This document shows, piece by piece, positions 18,564 through 26,969 of a DNA stretch of 64,000 nt (position 1 is the stretch's first letter; each line of letters starts with the position of its first letter). Origin of the DNA: Alcaligenes endophyticus (GTDB lineage Bacteria > Pseudomonadota > Gammaproteobacteria > Burkholderiales > Burkholderiaceae_B); assembly GCF_026344035.1 (NCBI RefSeq), contig NZ_JAPKND010000011.1, positions 47,324-111,323 on the forward strand. Direction: 5' to 3'. Position numbers and translations under genes: made by a program. The notes below the pieces were generated by a model. That model did no database searches. It worked only from the letters and a program-made list of their open reading frames with translations, and was not told the DNA's origin.

Positions 18564-19652
18564 TTATTGTGCGGCAGCGTGCAGCAGTGCTTGGGTTCCG
18601 TCGGCCAAGCTTTCATTCAACTGACTTAATGGCATCACGATTTTTTGCGAGTGTTCCAGTAACTCAGTCAGGTTGATTCGGATGTAGTTCAGTTGGGTAT
18701 AGCTTCGTAAGTACAGTAGCCCTTGGCGCAAGTCCGTCAATGAGGTCCAACTGGTGTATTCGGAGCAATAGCCGGGCATGCCGATCACTTCAGGCGCGCC
18801 GGCGTCCATACTGCTGTTATAAGCTGTCGAGTCTACGGTAATACCACGCGGCCGATCAAAGTTATTCATGATATGCGCCAGCGTGACGATAGCGCTGGCG
18901 GGGGTGGCTGCTTTTTCAGCGAAGTTGGCGTAATAGGCCGCGCGCACAAAACGTCCTACCGACGTATTGGAGGAAGGGAGGGTGGCGGTGGCGATGCCCG
19001 AGTCGGGTTGAAAAAGTCGCTTGCCACGTAGGGTGGTTTCAAGCTGATCAATATTGCTTAAGTGCGTGTAGTTGCTCAGGTTAGTTAGGTGCCAAGGAAA
19101 CTCTGGGCCGTTCGTCATGACGCCGATGGGGTTAGCGTAGATGTTTTGCTGGCCGTTGGTGTATTCAATAACAATTGAATCTCCGCTAGCATCATGCAGC
19201 ACATAATGGAAAGGTGGCTCCATGCCACCTAATAAATCTAGGCCTTCTGCCAGGATAGCTTGTTTTTCCAAGGCGGCTTTGGCTTGGGCAACCGACGAAA
19301 ACTGGGATAACACCCAGTTACCTAAATCTACAGTGGATAGAACAGCGGTATTGGAGTCGAAGGTGTCTTGAGGCCCTTTAGAGACCGCGAATGCCAACAG
19401 ACTAAAGGTAAGCCCCGCACTGTTAACGCCTTCAACCACTTTTACGTCTGCTCTGGGGTCTATCTCAACGGCCACTGAGATGAACCCATATTGAGCAGTG
19501 TAATGCAGTGCTGGATGGTTCTTAACCTGTGAGGAAAATGTACTATCTTTAGGTTGGTAGACCAGCAAATAAGGCTGTTCTACGGGAAGCTCTAGGGTAC
19601 GCCCCGTGTAGGGTGCTTCCTGTTGGTCAAAATAAAGTAAGGATGTGCACAT
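18564..19652 (-). CDS. Choloylglycine hydrolase-like linear amide C-N hydrolase (Ntn family)
   Basis: A 362-residue Ntn hydrolase of the bile salt hydrolase / penicillin V acylase family. Starting at the ATG directly before Cys places the nucleophile at residue 2 (MCTSLLYFDQQ), so removing Met exposes the catalytic N-terminal Cys. A GTG start four codons upstream would hide it. Other family elements are the Arg in GRTLEL, the Asp/Asn region VEGVNSAGLTFSLL, the YANPIGVMTNGPEFPWHL segment containing the oxyanion Asn, and NFDRPRGITVD. No signal peptide is seen, so it is probably cytoplasmic. The substrate (bile acid amide, penicillin V, N-acyl homoserine lactone or other) cannot be told. Confidence 0.88.
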   Translation of the reverse strand: MCTSLLYFDQQEAPYTGRTLELPVEQPYLLVYQPKDSTFSSQVKNHPALHYTAQYGFISVAVEIDPRADVKVVEGVNSAGLTFSLLAFAVSKGPQDTFDSNTAVLSTVDLGNWVLSQFSSVAQAKAALEKQAILAEGLDLLGGMEPPFHYVLHDASGDSIVIEYTNGQQNIYANPIGVMTNGPEFPWHLTNLSNYTHLSNIDQLETTLRGKRLFQPDSGIATATLPSSNTSVGRFVRAAYYANFAEKAATPASAIVTLAHIMNNFDRPRGITVDSTAYNSSMDAGAPEVIGMPGYCSEYTSWTSLTDLRQGLLYLRSYTQLNYIRINLTELLEHSQKIVMPLSQLNESLADGTQALLHAAAQ

Positions 19653-19680
19653 GATTAGGTTCACTCAGGAGGTAGAAACG

Positions 19681-19716
19681 ATGTGGCGATCGTACCATTA
19701 TTTCGAACCCATCTAG
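19681..19716 (+). other. Possible 11-codon reading frame with a perfect Shine-Dalgarno site
   Basis: AGGAGGT (19667-19673) lies 7 bases before an ATG that opens an 11-residue frame (MWRSYHYFEPI). It sits in the 324-base gap between the divergent amide hydrolase and GlcG-like genes. No other feature is evident in that gap beyond the presumed promoters. It may be chance. Confidence 0.25.
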
Positions 19717-19976
19717 CGCAGCGCTGTCTTGTGTAACAATAAATGACCTTTGTTGATTTGTAGATAAGCAAAAATGGTGAGCATTTGTATATGATGGTAG
19801 CCAAAAAAAGATTTTCGTTTATATTTATAGTAACCAGTTTAAGCGAAATGTGAATTGCTTATACCGTCCATAGTGTTGTACGTATAGCTCGCTCGTGTCC
19901 TAAGGCGTATTTTTGGGGCGGGGGCCGAGGAAGTTTGTCGTTAGATGTCTCTTAACCTTACAGAAGGACTGATATC

Positions 19977-20465
19977 ATGATTCGTAAACTTGTATTTTCC
20001 GCTTTGGTACTTACACCTTTTATAGCAAGCGCTCAGACAACGCTTCCTACGACTCATTATTTGCCCTTGGAGTTAGCGACTAAAGCTAGTCAAGCGGCTG
20101 TTCAAGCTTGTGCAAAGGACGGTTATGCGGTTTCCGTCGCAGTAGTTGCCCGAGAGGGTGCTGTAAAAGTGCTGCTAACCCAAGATGGTGCAGGAGCACA
20201 CACCGGCAATAGCGCGCAAGGCAAAGCCTTTACTGCTGCGGCAATGGGTCGAGATACGGCTGGATTGGCCGAGTTTATCGCTACCAATCCTGCTAATAAT
20301 GGTTTACGTGATATGGATTCACGTATGGTTATTCAAGGTGGTGGCGTACCTATAAAATTTAATAACGTAGTGGTCGCAGGGATCGGAGTCGGTGGAGCAC
20401 CAACCGGAGCCATCGACGCTAATTGTGCTCTAGAGGGCTTAAAAGCAATAGGAGCCGATCTTTAA
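19977..20465 (+). CDS. Exported GlcG/HbpS-family protein
   Basis: A 162-residue protein of the GlcG/HbpS fold (Pfam Haem_degrading). It has an N-terminal Sec signal peptide (MIRKLVFSALVLTPFIASA). The domain core shows SVAVVAREGAVKVLL, the conserved Gly-Ala-x-x-x-x-Gly stretch, SAQGKAFTAAAMGRDTAGLAEF, VIQGGGVPI and the glycine-rich VVAGIGVGGAPTG ending. HbpS of Streptomyces binds haem outside the cell; GlcG is of uncertain role in glycolate loci. Periplasmic versions are common in beta-proteobacteria. A good AAGGA site precedes the ATG, and a terminator follows. No glc genes are nearby, so the role is open. Confidence 0.88.
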   Translation: MIRKLVFSALVLTPFIASAQTTLPTTHYLPLELATKASQAAVQACAKDGYAVSVAVVAREGAVKVLLTQDGAGAHTGNSAQGKAFTAAAMGRDTAGLAEFIATNPANNGLRDMDSRMVIQGGGVPIKFNNVVVAGIGVGGAPTGAIDANCALEGLKAIGADL

Positions 20466-20526
20466 TAAGAGGCCGGACTGCCCTTGCTCTTGGTCATAGG
20501 CGCAAGCAGTTCGAAGAGGACAGGTA

Positions 20527-20566
20527 AAAGGGTTGGGTTTGGCGTTAGGCCAGACTCAACCCTTTT
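20527..20566 (+). terminator. Intrinsic terminator after the GlcG-like gene
   Basis: A long stem of about 17 bp with two G-U pairs (AAAGGGTTG at 20527-20535 pairing with CAACCCTTT near 20558-20566) and a T-run. Confidence 0.85.
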
Positions 20567-20650
20567 TCGTTATTGCCGAAACCGTCTTACTATTTAGCCG
20601 AGGAACCTTGTTACACTAAAGGTATATACATACTAGAAAAGGAGACAAAA

Positions 20651-21949
20651 GTGAATCAGGTAGCTCACAATAAGACAGACGTAGAAAAAATAGAAAATGC
20701 GTTCCAGGCCTTGGATAAGAAACGCTTATGGCAACGGCTCGAAACCTTGTCCACTTATACAGAACCAGCACGACCATGGACACGCAGGGCTTTTAGTCCA
20801 CTTTTTAGTGAAGCTAGACAGTGGCTGGCGCAACAAATGCGAGCCGCGGGTTTAGTAGTGCGTATCGATAGTGCGGGAAATTTGATAGGTCGAAGAGAAG
20901 GTAAGCGGTTAGGTGCAAAACCCATTATGACGGGCTCGCACTCAGACACAGTGTTCGATGGCGGGCGCTATGACGGGATTTTAGGTGTAGTAGCCGGTAT
21001 TGAGTTGGCGCATGCGCTGGCGGACAGTGCTTACGAGCTTGAGCACCCTCTGGAAGTGGTTGATTTTTTATCAGAAGAGCCCTGTGATAGAGGCATTTCA
21101 TGTGTCGGTAGTCGTGCAATGGTTGGAGCATTGACGCCAGCAATGTTAGCTTTGATGGATAGTGATGGAGTGAGCCTAGCTCAAGCAATTGATCAGGTAG
21201 GAGGATTAAGTCATGAATTGTCCTCTGCTCTATACCAGAAGGGCGATATACACGCCTTTATTGAGCTACATATAGAGCAGGGGCCGGTACTAGAGAATAA
21301 AGGAATGGCTATTGGTGCGGTAACGGACTTAGTGGGGGTTCGTAGCTATACCTTAACAGTGCTAGGGAGGCCTGACCACGCAGGTACCACCCCTATGGAT
21401 ATTCGCCAAGATGCGCTGGTAGGAGCAGCTCTTTTGATTCAGCAAAACTTTCAGCAGGCAGCAAGACTTAACACCTCACAGTGCTACGTAGTCGCCACAG
21501 TTGGTTGTGCCTCGGTTTTGCCTAATTCGTCTAATGCTGTACCAGGTCGTGTGGAGATGACATTAGAAGTCCGGAGTAATCAGCTTGCTATTTTAGAAGG
21601 CTATGGCGATGAGCTCTTCGACACGGTAAGAGAGGAGTTACAGGCCTTGGGGTTGCGCCTTCACACTGAGTCTATTAGCTATGGGTTACCCCGTCATTTT
21701 TCCGATGCTATCGTTGAGATTATTGAGCAATCCTCGTACTGCTTAGGGTATGAATCCATGCGCTTACCCAGTGGCGCAGGTCATGATGCTGCTTATTTGT
21801 CGGATATCGCACCCACTGCCATGATATTTGTCCCTTGTTTGCAGGGTCGTAGTCATTGTCCCGAAGAGGCTACTACGGCTGATCAAGCTTTTGCAGGACT
21901 TAAAGTATTAATGCGCAGCATCATGGCTGTGGATAAACACGTTTTTTAA
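20651..21949 (+). CDS. M20-family Zn hydrolase, allantoate amidohydrolase / N-carbamoyl-amino-acid hydrolase type
   Basis: A 432-residue dinuclear metallo-amidase of the AllC / HyuC family (N-carbamoyl compounds to amine, CO2 and NH3). Metal and catalytic motifs are intact: GSHSDTVFDGGRYDGILGV (His and bridging Asp), DFLSEEPCDRG (Glu-Glu), FIELHIEQGPVLE (His), a lid-domain segment PDHAGTTPMDIRQDAL, SGAGHDAAYLSDIAP, and a final His/Glu in SHCPEEATT. I start at GTG after AAGGAG; the frame is open 26 codons further up, but that part overlaps no ribosome site. The substrate (allantoate, ureidoglycine or N-carbamoyl amino acid) is not decidable: no ureide or hydantoinase genes are adjacent. Confidence 0.87.
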   Translation: MNQVAHNKTDVEKIENAFQALDKKRLWQRLETLSTYTEPARPWTRRAFSPLFSEARQWLAQQMRAAGLVVRIDSAGNLIGRREGKRLGAKPIMTGSHSDTVFDGGRYDGILGVVAGIELAHALADSAYELEHPLEVVDFLSEEPCDRGISCVGSRAMVGALTPAMLALMDSDGVSLAQAIDQVGGLSHELSSALYQKGDIHAFIELHIEQGPVLENKGMAIGAVTDLVGVRSYTLTVLGRPDHAGTTPMDIRQDALVGAALLIQQNFQQAARLNTSQCYVVATVGCASVLPNSSNAVPGRVEMTLEVRSNQLAILEGYGDELFDTVREELQALGLRLHTESISYGLPRHFSDAIVEIIEQSSYCLGYESMRLPSGAGHDAAYLSDIAPTAMIFVPCLQGRSHCPEEATTADQAFAGLKVLMRSIMAVDKHVF

Positions 21950-22131
21950 GCGCGTTGTTGTGCAGTGGAATAGGTCACAGCGCGCTGGCTGGAACATTTT
22001 TTCTAACGATTGAGGTATTCAGCTTTGCGCTGGAGCAAAATACACCAAAATAAGTCTCTTCGTTTAATAGGTAGTGAAAGATAAATAGGTAAACTAGGCG
22101 CCAATGCACACGCTTAAGGAGTGGTTGTTGT

Positions 22132-22641
22132 ATGGTTGGTTTGATAATTGCGAGTCTAGTCGGTTTATACGCTATTTACGTGCTGATACGATCCGGGGGG
22201 CAATTGTTTGGCGTGGCCGAGCAAACTGCTACGCAGAAAAAGCGGGCTTGGTTGAAAGTAGTGGTAGCGTCCTTGGCCTTGCTCGCCTGCTCTTTTTGGT
22301 ACCATTTATCCTACGATAGCCCTGCGGCGCAGCAGGCTCGATTTGAGGTCGTTCAAAACACACGCTGTACCGATGTGCTCGAAGCTTATAAAGCAGCACA
22401 AATTTTGGTGCAGCAAGCCAGCAAAAATGACTATACCTTAGCGTTTGCTTTTGTACCCACACACCAGTCAACCATGCTAAGCCCTTGCCAGTTTAGTATT
22501 CAAGCGCCTGTTGATCGTGTCGTGTTGGAAACAGGTGTCAGTGACAAGGCCATGTTCACTGCCGTTGTGACCTATCGCAAGGACGACGATGCGTGGGCTT
22601 TGTCTGATCTGCAATGGCAAGCTTACATCACTAGCAATTAA
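22132..22641 (+). CDS. Membrane-anchored protein of unknown function
   Basis: I do not recognise a family. The 169-residue product has a hydrophobic helix at the very N-terminus (MVGLIIASLVGLYAIYVLI), a short charged linker, a second helix (about 42-58, VVVASLALLACSFWY), and a soluble domain of about 105 residues, probably periplasmic, with two Cys (RCTDVLEAYK and SPCQFSI). The soluble part mixes helix and strand and ends AWALSDLQWQAYITSN. It lies 48-53 bases upstream of speG on the same strand and may be co-transcribed with it. A ribosome site (AAGGAG) lies 20 bases up. Codon use looks like that of its neighbours. Confidence 0.65.
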   Translation: MVGLIIASLVGLYAIYVLIRSGGQLFGVAEQTATQKKRAWLKVVVASLALLACSFWYHLSYDSPAAQQARFEVVQNTRCTDVLEAYKAAQILVQQASKNDYTLAFAFVPTHQSTMLSPCQFSIQAPVDRVVLETGVSDKAMFTAVVTYRKDDDAWALSDLQWQAYITSN

Positions 22642-22694
22642 CTTGCCTTGGTCAGTTATGAAATTTTTTGGGTTTTAATTAATAAGGAATGTTG

Positions 22695-23252
22695 ATGTCT
22701 GCCGCCGCCAACCATGTGCGCTTGCGTCCCTTAGAGCGCGAAGATTTATACTTTGTCCATCAGTTGGATAACAATGCCAGTGTGATGCGTTATTGGTTTG
22801 AAGAGCCTTTTGAGGCCTTTGCTGAATTGACTGCTTTGTATGATGCGCACGTTCATGATCAAGGCGAGCGGCGGTTTTTAATTGAGTGCAATGAAGAAAA
22901 AGCGGGCATTGTAGAGTTAGTCGAGATTGACTATGTGCATCGACGGGCTGAGTTTCAAATCGTTGTAGCTCCCGAGCATCAGGGCAAAGGCTTAGCGTCG
23001 GCAGCGACTAAACTTGCTTTAGATTATGGCTTTAGCGTGTTGAACTTATATAAACTTTATCTACTGGTGGATAAGGAAAATCATAAAGCCATTCATATAT
23101 ATAGCAAGCTTGGTTTCACCATTGAAGGTGAACTAAAGCACGAGTTTTTCGTTCAAGGGCAATATCGTGACGTGGTGCGCATGTGTTTATTCCAGCAAGA
23201 CTACTTGCAGTTGAATGCAGGCCAGCCTAGTAAGCATTTGTTTGATGACTAA
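22695..23252 (+). CDS. speG: Spermidine N1-acetyltransferase
   Basis: A 185-residue GNAT enzyme that acetylates spermidine and spermine with acetyl-CoA, keeping polyamines below toxic level. SpeG-type features: [19 protein letters not shown] at the start, [20 protein letters not shown], the allosteric-polyamine region ERRFLIE, the acetyl-CoA loop [16 protein letters not shown] (Gln/Arg-x-x-Gly-x-Gly/Ala) and the SpeG-like [22 protein letters not shown] start at the second ATG (6 bases after AAGGA) rather than the one two codons earlier. Paralogous RimJ-type acetyltransferases are the main alternative, but the close match to SpeG favours this call. Confidence 0.93.
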   Translation: MSAAANHVRLRPLEREDLYFVHQLDNNASVMRYWFEEPFEAFAELTALYDAHVHDQGERRFLIECNEEKAGIVELVEIDYVHRRAEFQIVVAPEHQGKGLASAATKLALDYGFSVLNLYKLYLLVDKENHKAIHIYSKLGFTIEGELKHEFFVQGQYRDVVRMCLFQQDYLQLNAGQPSKHLFDD

Positions 23253-23383
23253 TGCTCAAGTGGGTGGAGTGTGGCAGCGGGGAACTCGTCAGTCCTAAGT
23301 TTATTTATACTTGAACCTAATAGCTGGTAGTGTAGACCTGTCTCAATCATAAAAAAGCGGTTCACGTATAGGAGAGCATCAGT

Positions 23384-24451
23384 TTGGCGGATGTGGAGCA
23401 GGCGAGCGGTAGAGGTAAATCGTTAGCAGTGTCGGTGCTAATGGGGGCGGGGATAGCCCTAGTGGGCGCCATAGTAGCCAGTTGGCTGGGGATGCCGTTG
23501 CCGTGGATGCTAGGCCCTTTACTGTTGACTGCGGCGACGCGTGTGTTCGGGGTGCAAAGTAGGACTCTTGGCCCTATACGCAATATGGGGCAATGCTTAA
23601 TCGGTGTATCGTTAGGCTTATATTTTACTGCCGAGGTAGCTGATAGCTTGTTGGCTTATTGGCCTCTAATTGTTACAGCAATATTGTTTGCCATCTTGCT
23701 AGGGTTCTTGGGAACCTGGGTGATGATGCGTTTTGCGTGCTTGGACTTTTCAACAGCTTGGTTTTCCTCTGCTATCGGGGGAGCCAGTGAAATGGCTTAT
23801 CTAGCTGAACGTGCGGGCTTAAGGGCTGATCTTGTTGCTTCGGTGCACAGCATACGTGTTTTGATCGTTGTGGTACTCATTCCTTTCGCCTTTCAATGGC
23901 TGCATCAGATGCCGGTTCCGCCCGCGGCCATTTACGTAGTGCAATGGCCCGGATTGGGGTATTTGTTTCTTTGCGCATTGCTGGCGGGTTATGTATTCCA
24001 TCGTTTAGCTTGGCCGAATGCGTGGATGCTAGGCCCCTTGTTTGCTGTGTTGTTATTAACGGTACAGGGCATACATTGGTCTGATTTTCCACCTGCCTTA
24101 TCGAATTTGGGCCAGTTGTGTATAGGGTGGAGTTTAGGCGATAGGTTTAGATCCGATTTTTTCCGTCGAGCCCCTTACTTATTATTGGTGGCAACTTTTT
24201 TCACCCTTTTTATGCTTTTGCTTAGTCTGGGTTTAGCGTGGTGTTTTGCGGTAGGAATGGGGCTGGATCTAGAGATGTTAATCTTGGCTTTGTCCCCTGG
24301 GGGTATTGCTGAAATGGCTATTACCGCTAAAGTGTTAGGGTTAGGAGTGCCGTTAGTGACTGCTGTGCATGTAAGCCGTTTGGTGTTGGTCGTGTTAAGT
24401 GCTGGCCCTATGCAACGTAAGTTACTGGGCCAAATGAAGCAGCGCACTTAA
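23384..24451 (+). CDS. AbrB-family (AbrB/GntP-like duplicated) membrane protein
   Basis: A 355-residue polytopic inner-membrane protein of the family named AbrB (putative ammonia monooxygenase regulator; not the DNA-binding AbrB). The internal duplication is plain: SWLGMPLPWMLGPLLLTA with GQCLIGVSLGLYF in the first half, and LAWPNAWMLGPLFAVLLL with GQLCIGWSLGDRF in the second. About ten helices are expected. It starts at TTG, 8 bases after GGAGAG; no better in-frame ATG is near. Function is poorly defined for the family; transport of a small solute is inferred. It converges on gph, 19 bases apart. Confidence 0.83.
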   Translation: MADVEQASGRGKSLAVSVLMGAGIALVGAIVASWLGMPLPWMLGPLLLTAATRVFGVQSRTLGPIRNMGQCLIGVSLGLYFTAEVADSLLAYWPLIVTAILFAILLGFLGTWVMMRFACLDFSTAWFSSAIGGASEMAYLAERAGLRADLVASVHSIRVLIVVVLIPFAFQWLHQMPVPPAAIYVVQWPGLGYLFLCALLAGYVFHRLAWPNAWMLGPLFAVLLLTVQGIHWSDFPPALSNLGQLCIGWSLGDRFRSDFFRRAPYLLLVATFFTLFMLLLSLGLAWCFAVGMGLDLEMLILALSPGGIAEMAITAKVLGLGVPLVTAVHVSRLVLVVLSAGPMQRKLLGQMKQRT

Positions 24452-24470
24452 TACGACACAACTTGGTTTT

Positions 24471-25139
24471 TCAGGTACGGCTAGCCCAGCGCTCGACAAC
24501 AGGCCAAATCTCTTCTGCCGTATGGCTGACGGCAAAAGCGTTCCAAGTGCTGATATTGGGATCGTTTTGGCAATAGCCGTAAGCGGCTACGATGGCGGGC
24601 ATACCTGCTGCATGCGCAGCCAGGATATCGCGTTCATCATCGCCTACATATATGCAATCAGTGGGATTAAAGCCGGCTTGTTTGGCTGCATAGAGTAAAG
24701 GGGCAGGATGGGGTTTAGAAAAACCCGTGGTATCTCCGCCTACTGTGACGCTACAGTAGGTCGCTAAACCTAGGTGTTCAATCAGCGGCTTAGCTAGGTA
24801 TTCGAGTTTGTTGGTAACGATGCCCCAACTATAACCATGATCGCTGATACGAGTGAGCAGCTCGTCTACGCCTTCAAATAAGGTAGTGAGTTGCGTCATA
24901 TTAGCAGCATAATCTGCTAAAAAAAGTTCGCGATAGCGGTTGTATTCAGGATGGCTGGTGTCCATATCGAGGGCTACTTTTAATAAGCCTCGTGCGCCAT
25001 GTGAAGCATAGGGGCGTAAAGCATCATAAGTTAGGGGTGCTAGCCCCTGTGCTGCTCGGAAGCGATTGGCGGTTGCGGCCAAATCAGGAGCCGAATCAGC
25101 AAGCGTACCGTCGAAATCGAATAACACCAGTTTAGTCAT
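24471..25139 (-). CDS. gph: Phosphoglycolate phosphatase-type HAD hydrolase
   Basis: A 222-residue HAD-superfamily phosphatase. Motif I is LFDFDGTLADSAPDL (nucleophile and acid Asp), motif II the Thr in GIVTNK, motif III the Lys in FSKPHPAPL, and motif IV YVGDDERDILAAHAAGM. The helical cap between motifs I and II is of the Gph type. It removes phosphate from 2-phosphoglycolate, a by-product of DNA repair. The gene begins 2 bases after ubiG ends, and a ubiG-gph pair is standard in Burkholderiales. The same family includes MupP, which works on N-acetylmuramate 6-phosphate, so substrate assignment is not certain. Confidence 0.9.
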   Translation of the reverse strand: MTKLVLFDFDGTLADSAPDLAATANRFRAAQGLAPLTYDALRPYASHGARGLLKVALDMDTSHPEYNRYRELFLADYAANMTQLTTLFEGVDELLTRISDHGYSWGIVTNKLEYLAKPLIEHLGLATYCSVTVGGDTTGFSKPHPAPLLYAAKQAGFNPTDCIYVGDDERDILAAHAAGMPAIVAAYGYCQNDPNISTWNAFAVSHTAEEIWPVVERWASRT

Positions 25140-25141
25140 TT

Positions 25142-25861
25142 TTATCCCTGCCGGCGGGTGGCCAATAAATAGTTAACCGAAGCATCATTATTTAGCGCGT
25201 AGTGATCGCTAAGAGGATTGTAAGTTAAACCACGTAGTTCAGTCGCCTGTAAGCCAGCCGCGCGGGTACTTCCCATGAGTTCGCTAGGTTTAATGAAGCT
25301 TTCGTAACTATGGGTGCCTTTAGGAATTAAGTTCAGTACATATTCCGCCCCTACGATAGCCATCAAGAAAGATTTTGGATTGCGATTTAGGGTGGAGAAA
25401 AACACCCAACCACCAGGTTTGACCAATTGTGCGCAGGCCCGCACGATAGAGCCTGGATCAGGTACATGCTCGAGCATTTCCATGCATGTGACGACATCAA
25501 ACTGTTCGGCATGTTCTGCTGCCATGTGCTCTGCGCTAATTAACTGATAGTTAACTTGGACGCCGCTCTCTAAACTATGTAGGCGGGCTATCTTTAATGA
25601 TCGTTCCGCTAAGTCTATGCCAGTGACGTCGGCACCTGCGTGGGCCATGCTCTCGGATAAAATGCCTCCGCCGCATCCTATGTCGAGAACTTTCTTGCCT
25701 TGTAGGCCGCCAGTGTGTTCTTGAATCCAGCCTAAGCGTAAAGGATTAATAGCGTGTAATGGTTTAAATTCGCTGTTAGGGTCCCACCAGCGTGAAGCTA
25801 GCGCACTGAATTTATCGATTTCAGCTTGATCGACATTGTTGGCAGTGTGTGTAGTAGTCAT
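25142..25861 (-). CDS. ubiG: Ubiquinone biosynthesis O-methyltransferase
   Basis: A 239-residue SAM-dependent methyltransferase that performs both O-methylations of ubiquinone synthesis at the inner face of the membrane. N-terminal [26 protein letters not shown] is the UbiG signature (shown here in part: [23 protein letters not shown]). The SAM motif I is [16 protein letters not shown], then IDLAERSL, and the motif II region [16 protein letters not shown]. Length and order match E. coli UbiG (240). It is first in the ubiG-gph operon; a terminator lies upstream that ends ompA transcription. Confidence 0.96.
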   Translation of the reverse strand: MTTTHTANNVDQAEIDKFSALASRWWDPNSEFKPLHAINPLRLGWIQEHTGGLQGKKVLDIGCGGGILSESMAHAGADVTGIDLAERSLKIARLHSLESGVQVNYQLISAEHMAAEHAEQFDVVTCMEMLEHVPDPGSIVRACAQLVKPGGWVFFSTLNRNPKSFLMAIVGAEYVLNLIPKGTHSYESFIKPSELMGSTRAAGLQATELRGLTYNPLSDHYALNNDASVNYLLATRRQG

Positions 25862-25877
25862 GGTGTACGCTCAAAAA

Positions 25878-25907
25878 AATTAAGGCCCCGCAATGCGGAG
25901 CCTTAAT
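25878..25907 (-). terminator. Intrinsic terminator of ompA
   Basis: ATTAAGGC and GCCTTAAT flank an inner CCGC/GCGG stem with a single C-A mismatch. Read on the minus strand the hairpin is followed by a run of T, directly after ompA and before ubiG. Confidence 0.82.
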
Positions 25908-25944
25908 TGTAGCCTTAGCTACAGAAATACGTGTGCTTTAGCAA

Positions 25945-26544
25945 TTACTTGCGGTTGCCAACGATTTCGATTTCAACGCGACGGTTTTGTGCACGACCTT
26001 CACGTGTTTTGTTGCTGGCGATAGGGTCAGCTTTACCTTTACCTTCTGTATAAATACGGTCAGCAGGTACGCCTTGCTCGATCAGGTATTGCTTAACAGT
26101 GTTAGCACGACGATCGGACAATTTCAGGTTGTATGCATCAGTACCGATAGAGTCGGTGTAGCCAGTTGCAATAACTGTTTCCAAATCAATGGAGCGCACT
26201 TGTGCGGCAACTTGATCTAGAACCTGACGGCCTTCTGGCTTCAGATTGTATTTATCAAAATCGAAGAAGGTGTCAGCGTTCAGTGTGACTTTTGTAACGG
26301 TTGGGGCCACAACTGGTGCAACTGGAGCTGGAGCTTCTGCTACAGGCACACCGTCACAACCAGGAACGCCGGTTGCTGGTGTCCAGAAGTTGTCGCGCCA
26401 GCACAGTTCTTGTGTGCCGTTTTTCCAAACATCACCAAACGGATTACGCCAGTTGTTAACTTCACCACTTTGTGCGGAAACTGCACTGGATGCAGATACT
26501 GCGGCGATGGCAAGTACAAGTGCGATTTTGGAGGGTTTGTTCAT
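25945..26544 (-). CDS. ompA: OmpA-family outer-membrane/peptidoglycan-binding protein
   Basis: A 199-residue protein much shorter than E. coli OmpA and like the Bordetella version. It has a signal peptide (MNKPSKIALVLAIAAVSASSAVSA), a short segment VNNWRNPFGDVWKNGTQELC with paired Cys in place of a full beta-barrel, an Ala/Pro/Val-rich linker (about 68-84), and a C-terminal OmpA domain (about 90-195). The peptidoglycan contacts are in FFDFDKYNLKPEG, GYTDSIGTDAYNLKLSDRRA and GKGKADPIASNKTREGRAQN. It ties the envelope to the cell wall. Codon use looks biased to common codons, as for highly expressed genes. Confidence 0.94.
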   Translation of the reverse strand: MNKPSKIALVLAIAAVSASSAVSAQSGEVNNWRNPFGDVWKNGTQELCWRDNFWTPATGVPGCDGVPVAEAPAPVAPVVAPTVTKVTLNADTFFDFDKYNLKPEGRQVLDQVAAQVRSIDLETVIATGYTDSIGTDAYNLKLSDRRANTVKQYLIEQGVPADRIYTEGKGKADPIASNKTREGRAQNRRVEIEIVGNRK

Positions 26545-26611
26545 GTTTCTCCTCGTTGAGCTAATGCTGTTAAGTGACCGCAGCGAACCCCTGCCGCAGA
26601 ATTACGGAACC

Positions 26612-26638
26612 AGTATAGCAACGCTATGAACGGATCAA
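26612..26638 (-). promoter_or_regulatory. Probable ompA promoter in the ompA-gyrA gap
   Basis: On the minus strand TTGATC (26633-26638) precedes TATACT (26612-26617) with a 15-base spacer, about 70 bases before the ompA ATG, which has the ribosome site GAGGAG. The other half of this 425-base divergent region holds the gyrA leader; I see no gene or riboswitch in it. Confidence 0.55.
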
Positions 26639-26969
26639 AGAATTGCGCTGGGTTTCATGCGTGTTAGCTGGAATCTTAAGACATTTCTGTCCACTGCGTT
26701 AGGTTCGAAGGACGGGATACGCCAAGATATTCCGTTTTATTTACGAACTGCGGATATATTGTTGGTTTTGAGCAACAAGCTGATGCAAAGACGGGGGATG
26801 AGCAAAATGTGCCCCAATCACCGAATGCAGTGAGAAAGGGGTTTTTCTTCCCGTAGAATGAATGCTTTGCTCGTGGTTCTGCGTCTACCCGAGTGAAAGT
26901 GCTAGAATTTCTTATTTGCCTGTCTTTGGCCGGCTTCTTGCTTAACTTATATCTATAAAGAACCAATCT

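Noticed and set aside
20573..20650. Longer N-terminus for the allantoate-amidohydrolase-like protein
   Set aside because: The first ATG lies just after a terminator and has no ribosome site, whereas GTG at 20651 follows AAGGAG.
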